From JALHOM01 sp964615775 (GTDB lineage: Bacteria > Patescibacteriota > Saccharimonadia > Saccharimonadales > 2-12-FULL-41-12), in NCBI GenBank assembly GCA_964615775.1, contig CAZTQB010000005.1, positions 1 to 64,000 on the forward strand: 64,000 nucleotides of DNA, in the 5' to 3' direction. The notes beneath the pieces are model-generated. The model saw nothing but the letters and a program-made list of their open reading frames with translations. It made no database searches and was not told the origin of the DNA. Shown in pieces: positions 1-9,604 of this stretch (position 1 is its first letter; every line of letters starts with the position of its first letter). The position numbers and the translations under genes were made by a program.

Positions 1-83
1 TCACCATTGGTTTTTTAGGGATTGTAATTTTCTTTCGGGGTTTTGTTGTATATTTGGTTGAGTTCTTATATAATATCTCTTCT

Positions 84-467
84 ATGAATTCTAGGAAAGA
101 ACTACTTGTTGAAGTGACGTCTAATGATGGATCTGTGAGATATATGTCTTTTGGTGAATTGGAAAATGGTTTGCCGAAACCGCAACCAGGTCTTATTTTA
201 GGTTTACCAATCGACGAGGCACTCTCGCCGCCTACAAACACCAAAAATGGAGCGACAGCTACTATTAGCTATGCTAGGCTAATCACATATTTAGCAATCA
301 GAGATGAAGCAGTAGCCGAAGGTCAACCAAAAGAACGTGCCAGGGCCGAGGCCGAGGCAATATTGGTAGATCCGAGTGAACAAATCAAATTCCTTGAAGA
401 GAAAGGAGTTGATACTGTTGGGCAGCTCATTGATTATATAAATGCTCCCGACAGTCCTGGCAACTAA
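84..467 (+). CDS. Hypothetical protein
   Basis: This is an open frame of about 127 residues that I do not recognise. It is acidic and soluble-looking, with no signal peptide or membrane segment; the second half is rich in Ala/Glu and probably helical. The frame also opens at a TTG at 54, but I prefer the ATG at 84 because a perfect TATAAT lies at 69-74, nine bases upstream, like many starts here. It converges on the receiver gene with a 2-bp gap. No function is inferred. Confidence 0.55.
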   Translation: MNSRKELLVEVTSNDGSVRYMSFGELENGLPKPQPGLILGLPIDEALSPPTNTKNGATATISYARLITYLAIRDEAVAEGQPKERARAEAEAILVDPSEQIKFLEEKGVDTVGQLIDYINAPDSPGN

Positions 468-469
468 AT

Positions 470-886
470 TTAGCTGAAGTTATTAACAAAGTCGACTAGT
501 TGATTGGGGGTGATTTCGGCTTTGATTAAGTAAGCATCGGCCTCTTTTTCGACTTGGCTTCTGGTTTCTTGGTCTTGCTCAAGGTTGGTTGTAATAATAA
601 TCTTACTTTTTATATCTGGCAATTTACGTAATTCATGCAAGATTTCTACGCCTAAAATACCTGGGATTACGATATCTAGCAAAATATAGTCATAGCTACC
701 TTGCTTGGCCATCTCTAGCCCGTTGTCACCGCTGACAACTAGGTCGAATTTATAACCCGCTTTCTCGAAGGCGTGTTTGTATAGATCGGCGATAAACAGC
801 TCGTCCTCTATGCACAAAATGCTTTTTTGGTTTGAGTTAGACGGCGGTACATTGTTTGGTTGGTTGTTTGTGCTTTCTTCCATCAT
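470..886 (-). CDS. Stand-alone response regulator receiver
   Basis: CheY-like receiver of 138 aa with no output domain. The acidic pocket is E27/D28, the phospho-acceptor is D71 in LLDIVIPG, the switch Thr is T100 and the conserved Lys is K122. The first 20 residues are a Gln/Asn-rich, likely disordered extension. The start overlaps the stop of the histidine kinase gene by one base (TAATG), so the two are translationally coupled and are a cognate pair. Without a DNA-binding domain it probably acts by protein contact or phosphotransfer; the target is not visible. Confidence 0.9.
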   Translation of the reverse strand: MMEESTNNQPNNVPPSNSNQKSILCIEDELFIADLYKHAFEKAGYKFDLVVSGDNGLEMAKQGSYDYILLDIVIPGILGVEILHELRKLPDIKSKIIITTNLEQDQETRSQVEKEADAYLIKAEITPNQLVDFVNNFS

Positions 887-2415
887 TATCTTCTCTGCAT
901 ATTATGATTTTTAATCCATCCGTGAGCTACAGGTGTAAATGTATTATCGCTTTTTTCTAGGCTATCAGCAAGCTTTGTATATGGCACTAGTGTAAAACCA
1001 ATGGTTGCACCTTGATTTTCGATAGATTTTATCCAAATATTGCCATGATGAGCAGAGATAATCTCTTTAGAGATATAAAGACCCAGGCCAGTACCCGAAA
1101 CTTGATTGCGGCTACGGTGATTGCGATAAAATCGACTAAATAAATTTGGTATAACTGATTGGGCGATACCAATTCCTTCGTCACGAACAGTCGTCAGAAC
1201 TGACCCATCGGTGTCCAGGCTAGCCTCTATCCAGATGTTGGTTTTATCTTGGGGTGAGTACTTAATAGCGTTATCGACTAAGTTTGTCATAACTTCGTTA
1301 AGGCTAACCATATCGCTTGCTACACTTGGCAAATTAGGGGCAATATTAAGGTGTATTTCTTTGCCTCTGACAGTAGCTCGATTTTGCAGATTCTTAACGG
1401 TAGAAGATAAAGCAGTTTCCCAGTTGCCTTCTGTTAGGTTGAGGTTGAGTTGGTTTTGGTCGGCTTTTGCCACACTCAGAATATTGGCCATAAACGTGGT
1501 TAAGCTTTCGCTAGATACTTTGAGCCTGTCTATATAAATTTGAGTTTTGTCATCCACTTTGCCGTCAAGCTCTTGTTTGATAACTTCTACGTAACCACGC
1601 ATAATTGTTAGCGGTGTACGGATCTCATGAACCGTCATAGTAATAAAGTTTAGAGTATTTTCTTCAGCTTCGTATATGTCTTGATGATCGAAGAATGTTA
1701 GCAACGTCTCTATTCCACTAGCACTAGATTGATTATGTGAAGCAATAATATCAAAATAACTTTTGAAATCACTATTTAGGCTACTTAATCCTACTTTTTT
1801 GAATGAATAGTCCGCATTGATGCTTTGTTTTGTAGCTTGGCTAAGCCAATCATCTAGACTTGTTTTTTCAAACTTCAAGTCTAAATGAGCTTGAAGTGGT
1901 GTATTCTGCCAGTTAAGCAGACTGAACTTCTCTGTGGCATTTTTGTTAATATAAATAACATTTTTTGATTTATCTAGGCCAATAATTGGCACAGATAGAT
2001 TGTCTAGTACTGACTGGAGGTTAGACGTCAAAGTGCTGTTTTCATTGGAAATATTACCGATATTAGCAGTTAAATCATTAATCTGTCTAGTGAGGTTACT
2101 TACTAGCTCCCTGCCGAACCATAATCTATTAGCATCAGGAATATTCACTAAGTGCTGACTAGAAGAGAGGTGGAAAATAGACTGGGCCAAAAATTCAGTT
2201 GGCCTAATAAGAGTGCTGCTTAATATTAAAGTAAAAATTGTACCGACTATTAGTATGGCAAAAAATACAGCTATCAATATAAAATTTGGCTGTAAATCGG
2301 TGTAGTAAAACAACCCGTAAGCTATCAATAATACAGTTAATAAGCTTAAGCAAATACCAGTAAATAAGATAATTACAAAATTTTTCTTAAATTTGTCTAG
2401 GTAACCACCACTCAT
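886..2415 (-). CDS. Membrane sensor histidine kinase
   Basis: This 509-aa protein has two N-terminal membrane segments (about residues 13-35 and 45-68) with almost no loop between them, a linker, a PAS-like domain (about 132-245), a HisKA domain with phospho-acceptor H263 in VHEIRTP, and a HATPase_c domain (about 370-485) with N box NLVDNAIKYS and G boxes DEGIGI and GTGLGL. The lack of an extracytoplasmic domain suggests it senses a membrane or cytoplasmic signal. It starts 3 bases after the DUF3048 gene and is coupled to the receiver downstream. Confidence 0.92.
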   Translation of the reverse strand: MSGGYLDKFKKNFVIILFTGICLSLLTVLLIAYGLFYYTDLQPNFILIAVFFAILIVGTIFTLILSSTLIRPTEFLAQSIFHLSSSQHLVNIPDANRLWFGRELVSNLTRQINDLTANIGNISNENSTLTSNLQSVLDNLSVPIIGLDKSKNVIYINKNATEKFSLLNWQNTPLQAHLDLKFEKTSLDDWLSQATKQSINADYSFKKVGLSSLNSDFKSYFDIIASHNQSSASGIETLLTFFDHQDIYEAEENTLNFITMTVHEIRTPLTIMRGYVEVIKQELDGKVDDKTQIYIDRLKVSSESLTTFMANILSVAKADQNQLNLNLTEGNWETALSSTVKNLQNRATVRGKEIHLNIAPNLPSVASDMVSLNEVMTNLVDNAIKYSPQDKTNIWIEASLDTDGSVLTTVRDEGIGIAQSVIPNLFSRFYRNHRSRNQVSGTGLGLYISKEIISAHHGNIWIKSIENQGATIGFTLVPYTKLADSLEKSDNTFTPVAHGWIKNHNMQRR

Positions 2416-2418
2416 AGT

Positions 2419-3726
2419 CTAAGGGGTAGCGGCTAGCTCACCGGGCGATCTAAGCAAAGTTATCCATGTTTGGCCAGCATCAAGAGCGATAGGTTTACCC
2501 GTAGCATCTTTAAAGGTAATTTGCTCTTTGTCGGCTGTTTTGGTCCAAGTGCCTTTAGTCATTTGTCCATCTTGAAAAATAGTTGCTTCTCCTGAGCCAA
2601 TAATAGCGTAGACCGAATAAATATCGTTTTGTGACCATGGTGCGACCATCGCTACTACCACTTTGGGCGAGATTTGCTCGCCAGAACGATAATCTGTGTG
2701 TGGCTTGCCGGCCAATGAGCGTTTGTATGTATTAGTGGCGGCATCGTAAGCATAAGAGGTGTTATATAGTTGCCCAGAAATATTCATTGTAATGTTGGAT
2801 ATGGTTGGTGGCTGATTCTTTACCTCTTCTTTACGCAGAAAACCTTTAGCATTAGATGACGTATAGCCGCGTCCTTGTGCTGCCTTGTCCAGATCAACAG
2901 TGCTACTGTATAGGTTGTGCGGTGCATATCGATCTGAAACTCGCCTAAAAGCTGCTCCATTGGCTCCATGATCGAGGTCTTTTAGGCCAAGTTCACTTAA
3001 TTTATTCAAACCGTCGCCACTACCGCCAGCATGAACGAAAATCGGGTCAAATGGGGCTACAAGTTGAGCATAATATGGCCTCACGGAGCGGATTGGTCCA
3101 ATATAATCTGGCTGAGCTTCCTGAAAAGATGCATTAAAACGAGTGATTCCGCCTTCAGCGATTGCCTCAAATACTACGCCGGCTTGCAACAAACCTGACT
3201 GAGGCCGAGCATCGGGGCTGTTTTCTATCTGTATAGAGGTTATTGGTCGTTTGTTAGAGCCAATCGGTACCTGAATGCCGGTTAGCGTAGAGGCTTCGGT
3301 AGTTGGCTTTGGTGGTTCAACTTTTTTCTCGGCTACTGGTTGCTTAACTTCGGCTGGTTTATCTTTTTTGAGAAATAGTGCATAAGCACCATACGAAATT
3401 GCTGCCAAAAGTAGGACTATTACAGCGATAACAATAATTTTTTGCTTCTTACTGAGAGCATTAAACTTTCTGCCTAGTAACTTAAAAGGATTCTTAGAGG
3501 TTTTTTGGGTCTCAGGTGGCCTAAAATCCATTTTTTTAGGCTGGTCGCTCGTAAAATCACTAGGGTTATTATCGTTATCAATATTAATCGGTTTATCAAT
3601 GCTTGTATCTTCGGAAACTTGGTCATCTAAGGATTTATTGGGGTCAAAGACACCTGGTTCGTCACTAATTTGGTCGAATTTTTTAAAATTTCTATCAGAG
3701 TTGTTTGGTTTTATATCATTGTTCAT
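2419..3726 (-). CDS. DUF3048 domain membrane-anchored protein
   Basis: 435 aa: an acidic, disordered N-terminal cytoplasmic region (1-90), one membrane segment (about 93-117), a Lys/Pro linker, then a DUF3048 domain (about 150-430) resembling Bacillus YerB. Motifs such as RPITSIQIENSPDARPQSG and GPIRSVRPYY fit the family. The biochemical function of the family is unknown; the domain would lie outside the membrane. It sits between gltX and the histidine kinase on the same strand. A TGATAGAAT extended -10 (hexamer 3737-3742) ten bases upstream suggests an own promoter. Confidence 0.82.
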   Translation of the reverse strand: MNNDIKPNNSDRNFKKFDQISDEPGVFDPNKSLDDQVSEDTSIDKPINIDNDNNPSDFTSDQPKKMDFRPPETQKTSKNPFKLLGRKFNALSKKQKIIVIAVIVLLLAAISYGAYALFLKKDKPAEVKQPVAEKKVEPPKPTTEASTLTGIQVPIGSNKRPITSIQIENSPDARPQSGLLQAGVVFEAIAEGGITRFNASFQEAQPDYIGPIRSVRPYYAQLVAPFDPIFVHAGGSGDGLNKLSELGLKDLDHGANGAAFRRVSDRYAPHNLYSSTVDLDKAAQGRGYTSSNAKGFLRKEEVKNQPPTISNITMNISGQLYNTSYAYDAATNTYKRSLAGKPHTDYRSGEQISPKVVVAMVAPWSQNDIYSVYAIIGSGEATIFQDGQMTKGTWTKTADKEQITFKDATGKPIALDAGQTWITLLRSPGELAATP

Positions 3727-3772
3727 GCTTAAGGCTATTCTATCAAAAACTCGACGAATATATCAAGAAATA

Positions 3773-5245
3773 TTAAGCTAGACTCTTTATATGACTTTGA
3801 ATACGAGCTAGACTTAGTGGTTTGGCTAGTAGTTCTAATGTGTCTGCTAAGCCGGGGCTAGCTGGACTTTCTGTAGTGGCAATACGAATAAGACTAAAAA
3901 GCTCAGCTGGTTTTTTGCCGGTTACTTCTAGTAAATTATTGAGTGCATTTTGAATATTATCAAATGACCAGTCATCAATTTTATTAAATTGGTCATATGA
4001 AGTTTGTAGCAAGTTAGCTATTTCTGCACTAGATAGTTTTTTGAGCTGTTTGTGATTGCTTATCAGATCATGATTGACGGGTAGATCTTCAAAGAAAAAA
4101 CGGCTCAGTCCATCAAGCTCGTCAAAAGTTTTAAGTCGCTGCTGAGTTAATTTTAAGACTTTGAGTCGGTAGTTTTTGTCAAATTGATTATTGTAAGCTG
4201 ATTTCGGCCAAAAATGTGAATTTATAGGATTGTCATTGAACGGCGAAACAATCCTATATAATTTCTCTAAGTCCATGTCTCGGATATGCAAACCCTGTAG
4301 CCAAATTAAACGTTTTTCATCAAATCTGGCTCCTGATTTTTGAATTCTATCAAGACTGAATTCTTGTATAAGTTCTTTTAATGAGAACATCTCTTTAGTT
4401 GTTCCGTCGTTCCAGCCCAAGCTGGCTAAGAAATTTATAAATGCCTCTGGCAAATAACCTTCCTCTCGGTACTGTAGTATGTCTTTGGCTCCGTCGCGTT
4501 TCGATAATTTCTTGTTGCCGTTTTCGTTCATAATTGGTGGCACCGAGGCGATAATTGGTGGTGAAATTTCTAAAGCCTCGTATAGATTTAGGTAGTTTGG
4601 CGTACTGGCCAAAAATTCTTGGCCACGAATAATATGTGTAATTTTCATCTCAAAATCATCGACAATATGTGCGAAATTGTAAGTTGGAAAACCATCTGAC
4701 TTGATCAAAATAAAATCATCAATTGCTTCTTCGCCAGCTTTCATGTCTCCCATAACTTCGTCGTGCCATTGGTAAGCTTGCGGCCGAGACAAAAATCTAA
4801 TCGGTTGGTTTTTGGCAAAAACTGTATTTAGGTTATTGGGCCGATGATTACGGTATAAAAAAGGTTGTTTGGTAACTGTAGCTTGCTCACGGAAACCTTG
4901 GATTTCTGTTTGAGAGTAGGGGTCGATATATGCTCTGCCATTTTCCAGTAGTTTTAAGGCATACTGTCGATAAATCTCTAGCCTTTCGGACTGAAAGTAA
5001 TTGTTTTTTTGAGCTTTAGGTAATGGTCCTTCATCATAATCTAGTCCAAGCCAATCTAGACTGTCGATAATATGCTTAACACTACCTTCAACCTCTCGGC
5101 TTTGGTCGGTATCTTCTATCCTTAGAATAAACTGGCCGGCTTTTTGTCGGGCTAGCAGCCATGCAAAAAGTGCTGTTCGCACGCCACCAACATGCATGTA
5201 ACCCGTTGGACTAGGAGCAAAACGCGTCCGAATGTTATTGTTCAT
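3773..5245 (-). CDS. gltX: Glutamate--tRNA ligase
   Basis: Class I aminoacyl-tRNA synthetase of 490 aa, the usual length. The HIGH-type motif is in APSPTGYMHVGG near residue 9 and the KMSKS-type motif is KLSKRDG near 247. It charges tRNA-Glu, and possibly tRNA-Gln if an amidotransferase is present elsewhere; this cannot be decided here. The start ATG lies 7 bases after a TATTAT box on the minus strand (5253-5258). It heads a group of same-strand genes through DUF3048 to the two-component pair. Confidence 0.96.
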   Translation of the reverse strand: MNNNIRTRFAPSPTGYMHVGGVRTALFAWLLARQKAGQFILRIEDTDQSREVEGSVKHIIDSLDWLGLDYDEGPLPKAQKNNYFQSERLEIYRQYALKLLENGRAYIDPYSQTEIQGFREQATVTKQPFLYRNHRPNNLNTVFAKNQPIRFLSRPQAYQWHDEVMGDMKAGEEAIDDFILIKSDGFPTYNFAHIVDDFEMKITHIIRGQEFLASTPNYLNLYEALEISPPIIASVPPIMNENGNKKLSKRDGAKDILQYREEGYLPEAFINFLASLGWNDGTTKEMFSLKELIQEFSLDRIQKSGARFDEKRLIWLQGLHIRDMDLEKLYRIVSPFNDNPINSHFWPKSAYNNQFDKNYRLKVLKLTQQRLKTFDELDGLSRFFFEDLPVNHDLISNHKQLKKLSSAEIANLLQTSYDQFNKIDDWSFDNIQNALNNLLEVTGKKPAELFSLIRIATTESPASPGLADTLELLAKPLSLARIQSHIKSLA

Positions 5246-5286
5246 CTAATTTATAATAACAGATTGAGTCTTGAGACCACTAATAT

Positions 5287-6378
5287 TTATAAGCTGTTGG
5301 CTAGTCTGATAATTTGGTCACTAGATAGCTGAGTATTTCCGCCAATTTTGTAGATTATGCCACTGTTTACCCAGGTTGCATTGGAGTTATCGTAGATGTA
5401 GATAGTTTTGCCGTTGGCTTGGTAAGTTTGGTAGCAGCTGGCACATTGTTCTTTGAGAACTTGATCTGATAGTAAAGTAGAACTATTCCAGTTACTGGCA
5501 GTTTGAGTAAGTTGAAATTCATTGCCGCTACTATTGGACTTAAAGGCGATATTGACACTACCTGGACTAGATTGAATGTTGCCAACCGAATAGCCCGCTG
5601 GTCGATAACCAGGTAGATTGGCCGAGATGCCTGACTTAGAAGCGGCCATCTTCATTGATATAATTGCTGAGTTTTGGTAAACAAAAAAGCCTATTAGTAG
5701 AGCAAAAGCAAAGCTCATAGCTGCAATATTGGCAAAACGATTTTTTAACCCAATTCTATTTAGTATAGGCATTTTCTTAATAACCGAATCTTCAAGTTGC
5801 TGCAGGTGTGAGTTTGCATTAAGTAGAGCATTTTCTATTTGCTCTAGTTCACTATTCACAAAATTGTTAGTCTGCTGAATAATGTTTTGAGGTGTATTAC
5901 TTGGCCTTACTACTTCTAATGGTTGGTGTTTCTTGACAACTGCATGACGTGGCCTCATGTGTGCAAACCTACTAATATTTGGACTCTTTATTGACGCTTC
6001 TGCTCTTTTCTGGCGACTAATCGAATTGCCTATACCGATTACTTTTGTTGTCTTTTTTATTTCTGCGATATTATTTTTTATAGTCGGCTTTTTTAGAGAC
6101 GGTCGCATGAGTGTATTAGATTTTGCTAGCTTTCTTTTAGTTTGATTAACATTGGCAGGTTGGCGTACTTTTCTTGATTGTAAGCTAGATGCAAAGTGTT
6201 TGGGCTGATCTTTAGATTGTCTAATAAAATTATCCAAAACTTGCTGGCTTTCATGGGGTGTATTTGGTTTTACGGGTTGCGAGCTGATGTTATCGAAGTT
6301 TTTTTGAGATAAAACTTGTCCTGTCCGAGCGTCGTACCTAACACCGTTAAGTTCGATTGTTGTTTGTGAGTTTGCCAA
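5287..6378 (-). CDS. Membrane protein with DUF4367-like C-terminal domain
   Basis: 363 aa. A strongly basic, Ser/Asn-rich cytoplasmic part (1-210) is followed by one membrane segment (about 213-238) and a C-terminal beta-rich domain (about 250-363) of the anti-sigma-factor-associated DUF4367 type (LPGYRPAGYSVG and a Cys-x-x-Cys in EQCASC). The start is TTG, with a Shine-Dalgarno-like AAAAGGA just upstream. The domain type hints at an envelope-stress sensor, but no sigma factor is adjacent, so the role is unknown. It is divergent from the PEGA gene. Confidence 0.6.
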   Translation of the reverse strand: MANSQTTIELNGVRYDARTGQVLSQKNFDNISSQPVKPNTPHESQQVLDNFIRQSKDQPKHFASSLQSRKVRQPANVNQTKRKLAKSNTLMRPSLKKPTIKNNIAEIKKTTKVIGIGNSISRQKRAEASIKSPNISRFAHMRPRHAVVKKHQPLEVVRPSNTPQNIIQQTNNFVNSELEQIENALLNANSHLQQLEDSVIKKMPILNRIGLKNRFANIAAMSFAFALLIGFFVYQNSAIISMKMAASKSGISANLPGYRPAGYSVGNIQSSPGSVNIAFKSNSSGNEFQLTQTASNWNSSTLLSDQVLKEQCASCYQTYQANGKTIYIYDNSNATWVNSGIIYKIGGNTQLSSDQIIRLANSL

Positions 6379-6505
6379 GAATCTATCCTTTTAATTTTTC
6401 GGTTTTAATACTAATGCTTATATATTAACTCTATCAATGAATTTTTTCAAAATATTTTATGAAAGTCAAAAAATTAAGGCTATATTTTATTGTAAAAAAG
6501 GCCAG

Positions 6506-6511
6506 TATAGT
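6506..6511 (+). promoter_or_regulatory. -10 box of the PEGA gene
   Basis: TATAGT lies 11 bases before the ATG at 6523, giving a predicted leader of about 5 nt. No good -35 is seen. Confidence 0.4.
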
Positions 6512-6522
6512 AATATTAAGAT

Positions 6523-8040
6523 ATGGATTTTCTAGACCCTGATTTCAAAAGACGCCGTAATCAAAGGCTGATGCTTGGTTATGTGTTGACAGCAACAATG
6601 ATTTTTTTGATTGCTGGTATCTTGGTTTATGCCGCCTATGGCTTTAATCTGGATAGAAAAACTGGTGAGGTTGTTCACAATGGCTTGTTGTATGTAGATT
6701 CTGCCCCAGATAAGGCAAAAGTTGAACTTAAAGGAGTTGGATCGGACATTAAACTTGATGCCCAAACGAACACTAAAGTTACTGTACCTGATGGTGAATA
6801 TAATATTAAAATTTCTAAGAACGGTTACCGTGACTGGAATCGAAAGATGGATATATTAGGTGGAACAGTTTATAGAGTGACCTATCCTCTGCTTATTATG
6901 AGTGACTTAAAACAAAATAAGATAGCAGATTTTGGGGTAACAAAACCAGCATTTACCACAAGTAGTCCGGACAGACGTTGGATTGTGAAGGCTGACAATA
7001 CCCTGCCTCTTGTAATAAATGTGTTTGACCTTAAATCAGTTGATAAAAGCCAAAAAGTACCAAAAAACACACAGCTGACTTTGCCAAACATCATAAAACC
7101 GGCTGATGGCACAGAAGTATTTGAAGTTGTGGAGTGGTCGACTGACAATAAGAATTTTTTAGTCAAACATAACTATGGTAGTGGTGTCGAGTTTCTGGTT
7201 ATTAACCGCGAGCAACCGCTTGAATCTGTAAATCTAAATGATCTTTCTGGCCTCAAGCCTACCAATGTTAGCTTAGATGACAAAGATGCTGAAAAGTGGT
7301 ATTTTTACTCTGATAAAGACCTGACACTAACCCAGGTTAATAATAAAAAAGAGACATCCTTAATCAAAGAACGAGTCACGACCTATACATCTCATGGTAG
7401 CAACACACTAGTTTATGCTCAGAAAATTTCAGATACTGAGCAGAAGGTCTATCTACGTAAAGATAACCAAGAAAGGCTAATCGGTTCATACAAACCAGGG
7501 CGAATTGGGCTAAAAATAACAGAATTTGATGGTGATTGGTTTTTGGCAGTCTCTAGCGGTGGAGACGGCAAGACCTACATATACAAAAACCCACAAAAAG
7601 TAATCCGATCGGTAGCTAATTCTACAGGAGTAAACCCGATTAATGCAATTGGTTTTGCTGATAGCTTGGCCAACCCAACTTTCTCGGCTAATAGCCGGTT
7701 TATTCTGGTCAATAATGACAAAAAATTTGGAGTTTTTGATGCTGAAAAAGTCGAAATCTACACCTATAATATAGATGATACGATTAATCTTCAGAACTTT
7801 AAGCCTAAATGGATGGACGGACATCGAATTATGTATTTAACAAGTCATAATATGATAAAAATAGTTGATTTTGATAACAATAACAAACAAACTTTAGTCA
7901 AAAGTGATGATGTTGATCATGTTTTTTTTGACCGTGATTACACGGTTATGTATACAGTGCTAAGCAGTCCAGCTACAGAATCATCATTAGCTAGCAATAT
8001 CTTAAACTACACTGACCTGCGATTAGATAACGATAAGTAA
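6523..8040 (+). CDS. PEGA-domain membrane-anchored protein
   Basis: 505 aa with one N-terminal membrane segment (about 17-41), a PEGA domain (about 53-125; GLLYVDSAPDKAKVELKG and the closing NGYRDW pattern) and a long beta-rich C-terminal part that may form a propeller (repeated SPDRRWIVK- and SANSRFILV-type strands). PEGA domains are found in surface proteins, often carbohydrate-associated. It is likely exposed on the cell surface. It is divergent from the DUF4367-like gene and convergent with the sortase gene. Confidence 0.7.
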   Translation: MDFLDPDFKRRRNQRLMLGYVLTATMIFLIAGILVYAAYGFNLDRKTGEVVHNGLLYVDSAPDKAKVELKGVGSDIKLDAQTNTKVTVPDGEYNIKISKNGYRDWNRKMDILGGTVYRVTYPLLIMSDLKQNKIADFGVTKPAFTTSSPDRRWIVKADNTLPLVINVFDLKSVDKSQKVPKNTQLTLPNIIKPADGTEVFEVVEWSTDNKNFLVKHNYGSGVEFLVINREQPLESVNLNDLSGLKPTNVSLDDKDAEKWYFYSDKDLTLTQVNNKKETSLIKERVTTYTSHGSNTLVYAQKISDTEQKVYLRKDNQERLIGSYKPGRIGLKITEFDGDWFLAVSSGGDGKTYIYKNPQKVIRSVANSTGVNPINAIGFADSLANPTFSANSRFILVNNDKKFGVFDAEKVEIYTYNIDDTINLQNFKPKWMDGHRIMYLTSHNMIKIVDFDNNNKQTLVKSDDVDHVFFDRDYTVMYTVLSSPATESSLASNILNYTDLRLDNDK

Positions 8041-8071
8041 CCTAGTACTGCTTAGTTAGTTTAATTTTTAG

Positions 8072-8091
8072 CTAGGCAGATTGTAGCCTAG
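8072..8091. terminator. Possible bidirectional hairpin between convergent genes
   Basis: CTAGGC and GCCTAG form a perfect 6-bp stem around an 8-base loop; the left part lies in the 47-bp gap and the right arm covers the sortase stop codon. The following T-runs are weak on both strands, so terminator function is uncertain. Confidence 0.3.
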
Positions 8092-9332
8092 TTAAACAAT
8101 CTTTGCCATAATGACGGTGAGTTACTAGGTAGCTTATCCGATTTTACAAAACTTGTATCAGATAATGAACTTTTTATATTGGTTTTTGGATCTGGAAAGA
8201 TTTGTTCAGCATTAACTATGAGTCTATGTGTGGATGTGCCGGGTGGGTCGCAGGTGATCAAAGTTAGGATTGAGCTTCGTTGAGGGTCGGGTTTAAGTAC
8301 GGAAAAGTCAGTTGGGTCAGTAACATGCTTGTCGTACACTTTATATACATAACGTTTGCCATCTTTTTGAACAATTATATTGTCATCTTTTTCTAGACTT
8401 TTCAGCAGTATAAAGGCAAACTTGTATTTTCCCTTGTTTAGAATGTTGCCACTAGAGTGTCCGAAAATTACAGTATTGCCAGTTTCGCCGGGATTGGGAG
8501 TGGTGATATAGTGTACGACTCCTTTTTCTAGCCCTACCTGGACATCTTTTTCTTCGATGCTAGGCACATCATAGATTACCGGTACCTCTAAGTTTATCTT
8601 CGGGATAATTATTTTTGGCTCAGGACCAACTGGTCCACTGGAATTAGGGTCGATGATGATAGGTGTAGCACTAACGGTTCCACTGGGGCGGATAAATGGT
8701 ACAATAAAACGCTCATTAAAGAAGCTGAGTAGTAATATAAAAACCACTACAAAACCCATACTTAATCCAAATGCTAACGATTTTACATGGTGGTTTTGTT
8801 TGATTTTTGCTAATTTTCCAGGGCGATTTCTAGGGTTAGGTAAGGTTTTTTGTTCGAAAACTCGTTTGCTGCCTTTTCGGCGTGGAGTATGAGGGCGGTT
8901 TGGGTTTGTTATGTGAGTCTCGGATTGATTTTGTTGAGTGTTGTGAGAAGCATGAATAGCCGGTTTTTCGTCTAATTCATTAGCTTTTTCGGGGTGATGA
9001 TGTTGCTTTTTGTGAGCTTGTTCGGCATAGAATTCTTGCCAAACTTCTCTCTTCTCTTCGTCATTTAATTTTTGGTAATATTCATGCCAAGCGGTCTGAA
9101 TTTCGGCAGTGTCTTTACCGGAGTCATTAAGTCGTTTCATGTACCTTTGGTGTTTAGACAGTGGCTCCTTATAGGCGGTCATTTCCTTTACTTCATTGGC
9201 TTGTTTTTTAGCATTTGGCTCGTGGCTATAAATTGCATCTAATTTATGCCTAATAAGATTTACAGCTTCGTCATGAGTCTGCTTTTCGCTAGATTTTCGT
9301 AACTCGGGTGGAATTAGTTCGTCTGGGTTCAT
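8088..9332 (-). CDS. Sortase with long cytoplasmic N-terminal extension
   Basis: Transpeptidase of 414 aa. A charged His/Gln-rich N-terminal region (about 1-185) precedes one membrane segment (about 187-208) and the sortase domain, with His292 in IFGHSS, catalytic Cys361 in LITCDPPG and Arg370 in STHRL. The TCDPPGTSTHR pattern differs from the second sortase here, so the two probably have different substrates. About 185 residues before the membrane anchor is unusually long for a sortase. A TATAAT box (9344-9349, minus) lies 11 bases before the ATG. No LPXTG substrate is adjacent. Confidence 0.88.
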   Translation of the reverse strand: MNPDELIPPELRKSSEKQTHDEAVNLIRHKLDAIYSHEPNAKKQANEVKEMTAYKEPLSKHQRYMKRLNDSGKDTAEIQTAWHEYYQKLNDEEKREVWQEFYAEQAHKKQHHHPEKANELDEKPAIHASHNTQQNQSETHITNPNRPHTPRRKGSKRVFEQKTLPNPRNRPGKLAKIKQNHHVKSLAFGLSMGFVVVFILLLSFFNERFIVPFIRPSGTVSATPIIIDPNSSGPVGPEPKIIIPKINLEVPVIYDVPSIEEKDVQVGLEKGVVHYITTPNPGETGNTVIFGHSSGNILNKGKYKFAFILLKSLEKDDNIIVQKDGKRYVYKVYDKHVTDPTDFSVLKPDPQRSSILTLITCDPPGTSTHRLIVNAEQIFPDPKTNIKSSLSDTSFVKSDKLPSNSPSLWQRLFN

Positions 9333-9468
9333 ATACTAAAGATATTATAGTATAATTCTATAGATAACGCCTAACGTTGTTATGTTTATTTATAGGTTAA
9401 GGGGGCGATAGATTTTGTCTATTATGACCTTTTATAAGAGTAGCTAATAATATCTAGCGAGGTTTGTT

Positions 9469-9554
9469 GCCGCAGTGGCGGAATTGGTATACGCGCACGA
9501 CTCAAAATCGTGTTCCCTAGCGGATTGAGGGTTCGAGTCTCTCCTGCGGCACCA
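9469..9554 (+). tRNA. tRNA-Leu (anticodon CAA)
   Basis: The acceptor stem GCCGCAG pairs with CTGCGGC at 9544-9550. The anticodon stem CACGA/TCGTG encloses loop CTCAAAA, giving CAA. There is a long class II variable arm, and the T arm is GGGTTCGAGTC. Discriminator A is followed by an encoded CCA (9552-9554). Confidence 0.95.
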
Positions 9555-9604
9555 AACCATCTAGATACACCAATTCCTGTTTGAAATTCAGCCAGATTGT
9601 TAAA

